DNA from: Zunongwangia mangrovi
GTDB lineage: Bacteria > Bacteroidota > Bacteroidia > Flavobacteriales > Flavobacteriaceae
Direction: 5' to 3'
Length of the DNA stretch: 64,000 nt
Assembly (NCBI RefSeq): GCF_900112105.1
Contig: NZ_FOKV01000001.1
Span: 434,001 to 498,000, forward strand
Shown: positions 29,013-37,483 of the stretch, piece by piece
Numbering within the stretch: the stretch's first letter is position 1
Layout: every line of letters begins with the position of its first letter
The notes under the pieces: generated by a model
Told to the model about the DNA's origin: nothing
Database searches by the model: none
Seen by the model: only the letters and a program-made list of their open reading frames with translations
Program-made: the position numbers and the translations under genes

Positions 29013-30348
29013 ATTTATTGAGTCTGCGATATAAAGCTGCCCTGGTAATTCCTAATTCTTTAGCCGATTTAGAAATATTCCCCTTATTTTTTTCGATCAC
29101 CTTCAGGATGGTTTGCTTCTCTACGGTTTCTAGATTTGTTTCCTGAATTCCGGTTGAAGTTGTTACCGACTTTTCTAATCCTGAAAACACCAAATCTTCC
29201 GCAGCAAGCGTATCACCATCGGCCATAATAACTGCACGTTCTAACACATACTGAAGCTCCCGAACATTCCCGGGAAAAGAATGTGATTTCAGTTTACTAA
29301 AGAATTCTTTATCAAAAGAAAATGGCCCTTTAAAATATTTTTCAGCATACATATCTGTAAAATATCGGCTTAATAAAGTAATATCGTTTCCACGTTCGCG
29401 GAGTGGCGGTACCGTAAGATCTACGGTGTTAATGCGATAAATTAGATCTTTTCTAAAAGTATTTTCATCGGCCAAATCACTCAATTCCAAGTTTGTAGCG
29501 CAAATTAATCGAATATCGATTGGAATACTTTCATTGGAACCCAGCGGAGTAATTGTTCTATTTTGTAAAACAGTAAGTAGTCTTGCCTGTTGGCGTAAAC
29601 TAATATTCCCTATTTCATCCAAGAAAAGTGTACCGCCATTGGCAGCTTCAAACCTACCTTTACGATCTTCACGTGCATCGGTAAAGGCTCCTTTTTTATA
29701 TCCAAAAAGTTCACTTTCAAATAAACTTTCTGTTAGCGCACCAACATCTACTTTTACAAACGGCTTGTTTTTTCGAAGTGATTGATCGTGAATCGCCCGT
29801 GCCACCAAATCTTTACCTGTTCCGTTTTCACCCAAAATCAAAACATTGGCATCTGTTGGTGCAACTTTTTTCAACTTTTCAAAAACCAGCTGCATTTCTT
29901 CACTTTCGCCAATAATTTTATTTCCGGCAGCAGTAGGTCTCGATATTTGAGGTTTTACCGATTTTTTTTCTACCAGAGATTTTAAGGCTTCGATCATTTT
30001 TTGGTTCTTCCATGGTTTCACCAAAAAATCTGAAGCTCCTTTCTTTAGCGATCTAATGGCCAAATCGATATCGGCATAAGCAGTAATTAGAATAACATCT
30101 ACCTTTTTATCGATCTGTTTAATTTTATTAAGCCAAAAAATCCCTTCGTTTCCTGTATTTACGACTCCGTTAAAATTCATATCAAGAATGATCACATCAA
30201 ATTTTTCCTGCTCTAAAAGTGAAGTGATATTATTGGGATTCTTTTCGGTCACTACTTTATTTGCCAAAGATTTCAGCATGATCCGCAACGCAGTTAACAC
30301 ATCGGGATCGTCGTCTATAACCAGTATGTTCGCGTTCTTTAGTTGCAT
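29002..30348 (-). CDS. Sigma-54-dependent response regulator (NtrC family)
   Basis: A 448-residue activator. The receiver domain has the acidic pocket IDDDPD and phospho-acceptor Asp56 in VIILDMNF. The AAA+ domain has Walker A GENGTGKD (residues 173-180) and the sigma-54 loop GAFTDA (220-225), where most family members have GAFTGA. Walker B is GGTLFLDEIGN. A Fis-type helix-turn-helix ends the protein (GNISKSAKELGITRAALYRRL). It is divergent from the membrane fusion protein gene, with a 262-nt intergenic region that holds a possible sigma-54 promoter, and is cotranscribed with its kinase. Confidence 0.95.
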   Translation of the reverse strand: MQLKNANILVIDDDPDVLTALRIMLKSLANKVVTEKNPNNITSLLEQEKFDVIILDMNFNGVVNTGNEGIFWLNKIKQIDKKVDVILITAYADIDLAIRSLKKGASDFLVKPWKNQKMIEALKSLVEKKSVKPQISRPTAAGNKIIGESEEMQLVFEKLKKVAPTDANVLILGENGTGKDLVARAIHDQSLRKNKPFVKVDVGALTESLFESELFGYKKGAFTDAREDRKGRFEAANGGTLFLDEIGNISLRQQARLLTVLQNRTITPLGSNESIPIDIRLICATNLELSDLADENTFRKDLIYRINTVDLTVPPLRERGNDITLLSRYFTDMYAEKYFKGPFSFDKEFFSKLKSHSFPGNVRELQYVLERAVIMADGDTLAAEDLVFSGLEKSVTTSTGIQETNLETVEKQTILKVIEKNKGNISKSAKELGITRAALYRRLNKYDL

Positions 30349-30438
30349 ACCTACAATATTACGACTTTCTCTTACCTCTAAATAAAAATGGCTTCAGAAA
30401 TTTAACATCTCACGAATTTGTTTTGTTTTCGAACAGAT

Positions 30439-30459
30439 AGTGTATTAAAACCGAACACT
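30439..30459. promoter_or_regulatory. Candidate activator-binding inverted repeat
   Basis: AGTGT-N11-ACACT, with a second CGAACA word just upstream (TTCGAACAG at about 30429). It lies about 55-70 nt before the putative sigma-54 promoter, where an NtrC-type activator would bind. Supported only by position and symmetry. Confidence 0.3.
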
Positions 30460-30510
30460 TTTTAATTTCAAAAACAATTCAAATTGCTTATCTACAGTGT
30501 TTTATGTTTT

Positions 30511-30526
30511 TGGCATCATTATAACA
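30511..30526 (+). promoter_or_regulatory. Candidate sigma-54 promoter of the export operon
   Basis: TTTGGCATCATTATAACAT resembles TTGGCAC-N5-TTGCA: the -24 half matches well (TTGGCAT), the -12 half is weak (AACA instead of TGCA). It lies 85 nt before the membrane fusion protein gene, which is divergent from the sigma-54 activator. Confidence 0.4.
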
Positions 30527-30610
30527 TAGTTTTAAGAGAATGTGAAAATTTTCAATTCAGAAAAAAGTATCAAATAACAACCAATATCAATTAGACAACA
30601 TCAATCAACA

Positions 30611-31864
30611 ATGGATATACCTATAGAAAAGAAACGATTTACACCTAAAAGAATAGCCATGATCATTGGTGGCGCGCTTTTAATTGGGTTTATCGTTTTT
30701 GTTTTACTTTCATCAAGCGGCAGCACCAAACTTAATGTTGAAAAAGAACGCATCAGCATTAATACCGTAAAAAAAGACATCTTTCAGGAAAATATTCCGG
30801 TAAACGGAGTGGTAATGCCAATCACCACAATTTATCTTGATGCTTTAGAAGGTGGCCGAGTTGAAGAAAAACTTGCCGAAGATGGTGCAATGATGAAAAA
30901 AGGAGAGCCAATCCTTAGATTATCGAATACAGATCTTGAACTGAGTTTAGTAAATCAGGAAACCCAGGTATACAATCTGCTTACCCAAATGCAACGCACG
31001 CAAAATGCATCCAGAGAAAACACGATCAATAAACTCAATCAACTTACCGAAGTAAAAAGCAGCCTAAGAGAAGCCGAGAGAAGATATAGACTGAATAAAA
31101 AATTGTTCGACAAAGGAGCGGTTGCTGAACAGGAATACCTGGAAACTAAAAACAATTATTCATATCAAAAAGATCGTTTGGCTTTAACCGAAAGAGTTTT
31201 ACAGCAGGATTCAATTTCTTCTAAACAGGAAAATGTACAGGCAAGAGAATCTTACGAAAAAACCAGAAAAGCTTTAGAGCTGATGCGCAAAAAAGTAGAA
31301 GATCTTGTAGTACGGGCTCCGGTTGATGGGCAACTGACTTCTTTAGATGCTGAAATTGGACAATCAAAATCTAAAGGTGAACGCCTGGGACAAATCGATG
31401 TGATTAGCGGATACAAAGTTCGTGTAGATGTAGATGAACATTACATCTCGCGAATTTACGCGGGGCAACAGGGAAGCTTTAATTTCGACGGAAAAAAATA
31501 TACGCTGGAAATCAAGAAAGTTTACACACAGGTGGCTAACGGAAGATTTCAGGTAGACATGACCTTTCTAGAAGAAGCGCCGGAGAAAATTAGAAGAGGC
31601 CAAACGCTGCAAATTCGAGTAGCGCTGAGTCAGGAAAAAGAAGCGGTACTAATTCCGAAGGGAGGATTTTTTCAGGAAACCGGTGGAAACTGGATCTTTA
31701 AATTAAGTGAAGATGGTAGTATTGCTTACAAAACCGATATTCAGTTGGGTAGCCAAAACACCGAATATTACGAAGTTCTTTCAGGATTAGAACCCGGCGA
31801 CCAGGTGATCACTTCAAGCTACAGCAATTACGAAGATATTCAGGAACTGGTTCTAAAAGACTAA
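30611..31864 (+). CDS. Efflux periplasmic adaptor (HlyD/MacA-type membrane fusion protein)
   Basis: A 417-residue adaptor linking the inner-membrane ABC permease to an outer-membrane channel. One N-terminal membrane segment (IAMIIGGALLIGFIVFVLL, about 15-35) anchors it. The lipoyl-like half motifs are GGRVEEKLAEDGAMMKKGEPIL and VRAPVDGQLTSLDAEIGQ. Between them lies a long coiled coil (about 95-225). A beta-barrel and C-terminal VLIPKGGFFQETGGNWIFKL follow. It heads the operon with an ATPase, six permeases, a second ATPase and a TolC homologue. Confidence 0.92.
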   Translation: MDIPIEKKRFTPKRIAMIIGGALLIGFIVFVLLSSSGSTKLNVEKERISINTVKKDIFQENIPVNGVVMPITTIYLDALEGGRVEEKLAEDGAMMKKGEPILRLSNTDLELSLVNQETQVYNLLTQMQRTQNASRENTINKLNQLTEVKSSLREAERRYRLNKKLFDKGAVAEQEYLETKNNYSYQKDRLALTERVLQQDSISSKQENVQARESYEKTRKALELMRKKVEDLVVRAPVDGQLTSLDAEIGQSKSKGERLGQIDVISGYKVRVDVDEHYISRIYAGQQGSFNFDGKKYTLEIKKVYTQVANGRFQVDMTFLEEAPEKIRRGQTLQIRVALSQEKEAVLIPKGGFFQETGGNWIFKLSEDGSIAYKTDIQLGSQNTEYYEVLSGLEPGDQVITSSYSNYEDIQELVLKD

Positions 31865-31921
31865 ATTCTATAATTTTAAGCATAATTATTTCAGCAACAA
31901 TACAGACAAAAAACATTCATC

Positions 31922-32611
31922 ATGATAAAAATAACAGATCTCGAAAAGTTTTACCGTACAGACGAAGTACAGACCATCGCCATTAATAAGCTTTCTTTTG
32001 AAGTAAAGGAAGGAGAATTTGTCTCGGTTATGGGACCATCGGGTTGCGGAAAATCTACTCTACTAAATATTTTAGGCCTTCTAGATGATCCTGATGGAGG
32101 CAGTTATATTTTTAACGGTATCGAAGTTGCCGGATTTAATGAGCGAAAAAGAGCGAACCTTAGAAAGCACAATATTGGGTTTGTATTCCAAAGCTTTAAC
32201 CTTATCGACGAGCTTAGCGTGTTCGAAAACGTAGAACTGCCACTTATTTATACCGGCGTTAAACCGGCAGAACGTAAAGAACGTGTACACGAAGTTTTAG
32301 AAAAAATGCAAATTATGCATCGTCGAAAGCATTTTCCTCAACAATTATCGGGTGGGCAGCAACAGCGTGTCGCCGTTGCTCGTGCAGTAGTGAATAATCC
32401 TAAACTTATTCTTGCAGATGAACCTACCGGAAACCTGGATAGTAGTAACGGGAACGAAGTTATGGATCTACTAACCGAACTTAATGCTGCCGGAACCACT
32501 ATCATCATGGTAACGCACAGCGAACACGACGCTAAATACAGCCATCGAATCATCAGAATGTTAGACGGACAAAAAGTTACCGAAAACATACTTGCAGAAT
32601 ATCAACATTAG
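31922..32611 (+). CDS. MacB/LolD-type ABC transporter ATPase
   Basis: A 229-residue ATPase that should power the FtsX-type permeases downstream. Walker A is GPSGCGKST (residues 38-46), the Q-loop is in GFVFQSFNLI, the signature is LSGGQQQRVAVAR (from 142), Walker B with D-loop is LILADEPTGNLDS and the H-loop is VTHSEHDA. All catalytic positions are intact. It lies 57 nt after the adaptor gene. Confidence 0.95.
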   Translation: MIKITDLEKFYRTDEVQTIAINKLSFEVKEGEFVSVMGPSGCGKSTLLNILGLLDDPDGGSYIFNGIEVAGFNERKRANLRKHNIGFVFQSFNLIDELSVFENVELPLIYTGVKPAERKERVHEVLEKMQIMHRRKHFPQQLSGGQQQRVAVARAVVNNPKLILADEPTGNLDSSNGNEVMDLLTELNAAGTTIIMVTHSEHDAKYSHRIIRMLDGQKVTENILAEYQH

Positions 32612-32738
32612 CGATTTTTCGGGGTCATTTATCAATCAAAAAATAAAATTCGGTTTTCTCTTATCATCAAAAGAGGAAATTTCAAGAATCATTTTTCAAA
32701 AAATTCAGAATACATCAATCATTATCTAAATAAAAAAT

Positions 32739-35111
32739 ATGTTCAAAATTCATCTAAAATCAGCCTGGAGAAACTTGTGTAAATCCAAGTTCTATAATGG
32801 CCTAAGTTTACTGGGGTTATCGCTGGGTCTTTGTGTTGCTATTTTTATCGCAGTATGGATTAATTCTGAATTAAGTTATAATGAAATTGGCGACGCTAAA
32901 CGTATTTATAGAGTTTCCAGTATTCTAAGCAGTGGTGAAAATTCACAAACCTGGGGTGTCTCTGTAGGACCGGTTGCTTATTACGCAAAAAGAGAAGTTC
33001 CAGAAGTCGAAGATGCCATTAGACTTAGGGATTTTTATGGCTACCGAATTTTTAGCAGTTCTTCTAATAAATTTGAAGCCAGAGGCGGAGCGCTTGTAGA
33101 TCCCGAATTTTTTAATTTTTTCGATTTAAAATTCATTGAAGGAGACGCTTCTTCTCCTTTTTCAGGAAATAATTCGGTAATCATTAGCAAAAAAGCAGCT
33201 CAAAAATATTTTGGAACTACGGAAGCTATTGGTAAAACTATCGCTGCCGATTATAAAGAACATTTTACCGTAACCGGTATTATTGAAAATCTTCCCAATA
33301 ATTCGAGTTTAGATTACGAACTATTCTTCCCTATTTCTATTTTCTCTAATGAATATGATGGTAGCGGATATTGGGAATCTATGGATACAGATTGGGGAAA
33401 CTTCAATTTCCTTACGTTTCTAAAATTAAAAAAGAATGCTTCCGCAGAAAAAGTAGTTCAGAAACTAACTAAAATTCAGAAAGCAAAAGACAGGAATGCA
33501 ATCCAGTCTGAAACCAGAGATGCCTACTATTTACAACCCATCCAGCAAATAAACCTTTATAGTTACGGCGGAGAACCAACTCAAATTAAAACAGTACGCA
33601 TCTTTGGGATCGTTCTGATACTTATACTGTGTATTGCCAGTATAAATTACATAAACCTAAATACCGCAAGATCGATACAAAGAGCCAAAGAGGTAAGTCT
33701 TCGCAAACTAATTGGTGCAGATAGAAAGCAACTTTTTATACAGTTTATTATTGAGTCGTGTATTTTCTTTTTATTAGCGATTGTCTTAGCGATGGGGCTA
33801 ATCTATTTATTAGCCCCTTCTTTTAATTCGGTTTCAGGAAAAAATATTGATTTCAGTTTTCTTGACCCAGAGTTATGGAGAATGATTGGAGCGGTATTTA
33901 TTTCAACATTAGTTGCTTCTTCTATTTATCCGGCAATTTTATTGTCTTCTTTTAAACCGCTGGAAGCCATCAAAGGAAATGTGATTACCGGTGTTGGCGC
34001 AGGTAGCTTTAGAAAAGTTTTGGTTTGTCTTCAGTTTTCATTTTCAGTAATTCTAATTATAAGCACCATAATTATTGGGAAACAACTGGATTTTATTACC
34101 AGTAAAAATCCCGGGTACGATCGCTCGCAAGTGTTTCATTTTTCTATGCCTGAAGAAATGCGATCGCATAAAGAAGCTATTGTAAATCAGATTAAGAATT
34201 TGCCCAATATCGCGTCGGTTTCCTTTAGCAACAGCAATATTATAAACAACGGAATGACTACCGGAGACACCAATTGGGACGGCAAAGATCCACAAAGTGA
34301 TTTTATTGTAAACCCTATTGGTGTGGATGAAGATTTTATCCCGATGATGAAAATGCAACTTGTTGCCGGTGAAAATTTTAAAGGTCGCGCAAATGATTCT
34401 CTACATTTTATACTGAATGAAACTGCCGTAAAACAAGCGGGAATCAAAAACCCAATTGGTAAATCTTTTGAACTTTGGGAAACCAAAGGCATCATTGCCG
34501 GGGTTGTAAAGGATTTCAACTTTGCGTCGATGAAAAATAAAATTGAACCTGCCGTAATGTATTACGACCCCAATCCTTATCGTATTTACATTAAAACCAC
34601 AGATGGTGATATTTCAGCAAGTATGGCTGCAATTGAAGAAATTTGGAACACCTACAATCCTGGCTTTCCTTTTAGTTATTCGTTTTTGGATAAGCAATAC
34701 GAAACCATGTATTGCAATGATATTAGAACAGGAAAACTCTTCAGGATTTTCTCGATTTTGGCCATTTTCGTTTCATGCTTAGGCCTATTTGGGCTAAGCA
34801 CCTATACCGCACAACTTAAAAACCGTGAAATAGGTATTCGTAAAGTTTTAGGAGCTTCAGTGGCGCAAATTACCTCACTACTTTCTAAAGACTTTTTAAA
34901 ATTGATTGCTATTTCGTGCATTATCGCCATTCCTGTTGGCTGGTACTTAATGCAGTTCTGGCTACAAAATTTTGCTTACAAAACAAATCTCGACTGGTGG
35001 ATTTTTGCCGGCGCAGGGATATTAACCTTACTTATCGCCTTGGTAACCGTAAGCTCACAGGCTATAAAAGCAGCACTTTCAAATCCGGTTAAAAACATCA
35101 AAACAGAATAA
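32739..35111 (+). CDS. FtsX/MacB-type ABC permease, array member 1
   Basis: A 790-residue inner-membrane permease with two MacB-like halves. The first membrane span is at about 20-42 after the amphipathic KIHLKSAWRNLCK start. A periplasmic domain (about 45-280) is followed by spans near 287-307, 335-360, 385-405 and 428-450. A second periplasmic domain (about 455-665) and three C-terminal spans follow. RAKEVSLRKLIGADRKQLFIQF and KNREIGIRKVLGAS are the coupling segments of the two FtsX domains. It ends SNPVKNIKTE. The next permease starts 4 nt later, and the junction sequence is almost duplicated at the next junction. Confidence 0.93.
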   Translation: MFKIHLKSAWRNLCKSKFYNGLSLLGLSLGLCVAIFIAVWINSELSYNEIGDAKRIYRVSSILSSGENSQTWGVSVGPVAYYAKREVPEVEDAIRLRDFYGYRIFSSSSNKFEARGGALVDPEFFNFFDLKFIEGDASSPFSGNNSVIISKKAAQKYFGTTEAIGKTIAADYKEHFTVTGIIENLPNNSSLDYELFFPISIFSNEYDGSGYWESMDTDWGNFNFLTFLKLKKNASAEKVVQKLTKIQKAKDRNAIQSETRDAYYLQPIQQINLYSYGGEPTQIKTVRIFGIVLILILCIASINYINLNTARSIQRAKEVSLRKLIGADRKQLFIQFIIESCIFFLLAIVLAMGLIYLLAPSFNSVSGKNIDFSFLDPELWRMIGAVFISTLVASSIYPAILLSSFKPLEAIKGNVITGVGAGSFRKVLVCLQFSFSVILIISTIIIGKQLDFITSKNPGYDRSQVFHFSMPEEMRSHKEAIVNQIKNLPNIASVSFSNSNIINNGMTTGDTNWDGKDPQSDFIVNPIGVDEDFIPMMKMQLVAGENFKGRANDSLHFILNETAVKQAGIKNPIGKSFELWETKGIIAGVVKDFNFASMKNKIEPAVMYYDPNPYRIYIKTTDGDISASMAAIEEIWNTYNPGFPFSYSFLDKQYETMYCNDIRTGKLFRIFSILAIFVSCLGLFGLSTYTAQLKNREIGIRKVLGASVAQITSLLSKDFLKLIAISCIIAIPVGWYLMQFWLQNFAYKTNLDWWIFAGAGILTLLIALVTVSSQAIKAALSNPVKNIKTE

Positions 35112-35141
35112 AGCCATGTTTAAAAACTACATCAAAATCGC
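35076..35141 (+). repeat. 66-nt identical junction repeat (second copy 37444-37509)
   Basis: From CTTTCAAATCCGG through the stop codon, the 4-nt spacer and the next gene's first codons to AAAATCGC, this stretch is identical to 37444-37509. The copies are 2368 nt apart, one permease gene in length. It encodes the C-terminal SNPVKNIKTE of one permease and the MFKNYIKIA start of the next. Confidence 0.9.
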
Positions 35142-37479
35142 TTGGCGAAATATCCTCAAAAATAAAGCTTTTAGCTTTCTCAATATTTTTGGTTTAGCCC
35201 TTGGTATGGCTGTTACCATGCTTATTCTTTTAATGGTTAATCATGAAAGGAGCATGGATACCTTTCATAAAGATTTAAATCAGCTTTATGTTTTAGGAAA
35301 CAAAGGCAAGTGGAATGATAAAACCGAAGTCTGGTTCTATACTCCCAAACCCCTCGCCACTGCCATAAAAAACAACTTTCCTGAAATTGAAAAAGTCTCA
35401 AGGTTTTCAAATAGTAATGATCTACTTTTTAGCAAAGGAGAAAATAGTTTAATTCCTTCTGGAGCTTTTATAGATCCCGATTATTTAGAGATGTTCAGTT
35501 TTCCTTTAGTTGAAGGAAATTTAGCTACGGCTTTCAGCAACCCAATGAATATTGTTATTACTGAAGCAACGGCTAAAAAACTCTTCGGAAATAAAAAATC
35601 GATTATCGGAGAAACCATTCAGGTAAATAATGATCAGCTTCTAACTGTAGGTGGTGTTTTAAAAAATCTTCCTAAAAACACACAGTTTGATTTTGAATAT
35701 TTACTTCCTTGGTCCTTACTTGAAAGAATAGGCGGAGACGATAATAACTGGAAAAACAATTCGGTTTTAACCTTCGCCAAATTATCTGAGAAAACAACTC
35801 CAGAAAATTTCAGTAATAAAGTTAAAGATATTGCTAAAACCAGCACCAATGGAAATAATGATAACGAGATCATCATTCATAAAATATCTGATTGGTGGTT
35901 GCGATCTAAATTCGAAAATGGAGAAATTGCTGGCGGGCGTATAGATACAGTTATACTCTTTACAGTTATTGCATTATTTATTCTCCTAATTGCATGTATC
36001 AACTTTATGAATCTTAGCACGGCTAGGAGTGAGAAACGAGCAAAAGAAATTGGTGTTAGAAAAGTTGCCGGCGCTAATAGAGGATCTCTTATATGGCAAT
36101 TTATTTCAGAGTCTGTTTTAATAGCAGGGATTGCGGGCATAATCGCCACTGGCATTACAATCATTACCATTCCTTATTTTAACAGCCTTTTAAAGTACCC
36201 AATATCAGTAGATATTTTTAATTCTCAATTCTGGATATTTACACTGTCTATCATTTTAATTACTGGTTTCATCGCTGGTAGTTATCCGGCATTTCTTCTT
36301 TCTTCTTTTAAGCCAATAGCTATTCTAAAAGGAAAATTACAACAAGATAAATCTGGATTCAATATTCGAAAGTTTTTGGTAGTATTTCAATTTAGCATTG
36401 CAATAATTTTAATTATAAGCACTTTAATCATCAACAAGCAAATTCAGTATGGCAAGGATCGGGAGAATGGCTATGATAAAAATAACCTGGTATTTCTTTA
36501 CGAAGAAGGAGACATTGCTAAGAATATAAATTCGATAAAAAACGATCTTCTCTCGCAAAATATAGCAGAATCTGTAACCAGAACTTTTTCGCCTCTTACA
36601 GAAGGATGGAGTAATTCATCTAGTATTGGTTGGGAGGGAAAAAATCCAGATGATAATACGATAATCGATCGTACTTATACCGACGGAAATCTAATAGAAA
36701 CCGGTGGACTAAAACTTGTTAAAGGACGCGATATTGATCCAAAAAAATACCGAACAGATTCTACTGCCATGTTATTAAATGAAGCCGCAGTTAAAGCAAT
36801 GGGCTTTGAAGATCCTATCGGGAAAATTATAAAGGATAACAATAGAAATTGGCATGTGGTAGGTGTTGTAAAGGACTTTATAATACGATCTCCTTTTGAA
36901 CCTATTTCGCCTATGATCATTGGTGGTCCTGCAGGTAATTTAAGTACTATAAATATAAGGTACAATCTTAACCTAACGACGACCGATGCTCTTTCTAAAA
37001 CTAAAGCGATATTTAAAAAATATAATTCAAACTATCCTTTTGAGTATCATTTTGTAGATGAAGATTATGCAAGCAAATTTGCTGAATCACAACGTACCGG
37101 AACGCTTTCAGCCATATTTGCCTTTTTTACCATATTTATTTCCTGTCTTGGTCTTTTAGGCTTAGCTGCATTCTTAGCTGAAAATCGAATTAAAGAGATT
37201 GGTATTCGAAAGGTTTTGGGAGCTTCAGTATTTTCTATTGTTCGATTGTTATCTAAAGACTTTTTAATATTAATTATCATCTCTTGCGTTGTGGCATTTC
37301 CAATTGCTTTTTGGGCTATGGATAACTTCCTTTCAGATTATAATTACAGAGTGAATTTAGGCTTAGATGTATTCTTTATTGCTGGTCTTGGAGCTATCGT
37401 ACTTACATTACTAACCGTAAGCTCTCAGGCAATAAAAGCAGCGCTTTCAAATCCGGTTAAAAACATCAAAACAGAATAA
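35116..37479 (+). CDS. FtsX/MacB-type ABC permease, array member 2
   Basis: A 787-residue paralogue of the previous gene with the same architecture: N-terminal MFKNYIKIAWRNILKNK, span 1 near 20-42, large periplasmic domain, four central spans, second periplasmic domain and three C-terminal spans. The coupling segments are RAKEIGVRKVAGANRGSL and RIKEIGIRKVLGASVFS. Its 3' end is the closest match in the array to that of member 1, pointing to recent duplication or gene conversion at the ends. The periplasmic parts are much more diverged than the ends. Confidence 0.93.
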   Translation: MFKNYIKIAWRNILKNKAFSFLNIFGLALGMAVTMLILLMVNHERSMDTFHKDLNQLYVLGNKGKWNDKTEVWFYTPKPLATAIKNNFPEIEKVSRFSNSNDLLFSKGENSLIPSGAFIDPDYLEMFSFPLVEGNLATAFSNPMNIVITEATAKKLFGNKKSIIGETIQVNNDQLLTVGGVLKNLPKNTQFDFEYLLPWSLLERIGGDDNNWKNNSVLTFAKLSEKTTPENFSNKVKDIAKTSTNGNNDNEIIIHKISDWWLRSKFENGEIAGGRIDTVILFTVIALFILLIACINFMNLSTARSEKRAKEIGVRKVAGANRGSLIWQFISESVLIAGIAGIIATGITIITIPYFNSLLKYPISVDIFNSQFWIFTLSIILITGFIAGSYPAFLLSSFKPIAILKGKLQQDKSGFNIRKFLVVFQFSIAIILIISTLIINKQIQYGKDRENGYDKNNLVFLYEEGDIAKNINSIKNDLLSQNIAESVTRTFSPLTEGWSNSSSIGWEGKNPDDNTIIDRTYTDGNLIETGGLKLVKGRDIDPKKYRTDSTAMLLNEAAVKAMGFEDPIGKIIKDNNRNWHVVGVVKDFIIRSPFEPISPMIIGGPAGNLSTINIRYNLNLTTTDALSKTKAIFKKYNSNYPFEYHFVDEDYASKFAESQRTGTLSAIFAFFTIFISCLGLLGLAAFLAENRIKEIGIRKVLGASVFSIVRLLSKDFLILIIISCVVAFPIAFWAMDNFLSDYNYRVNLGLDVFFIAGLGAIVLTLLTVSSQAIKAALSNPVKNIKTE

Positions 37480-37483
37480 AGCC

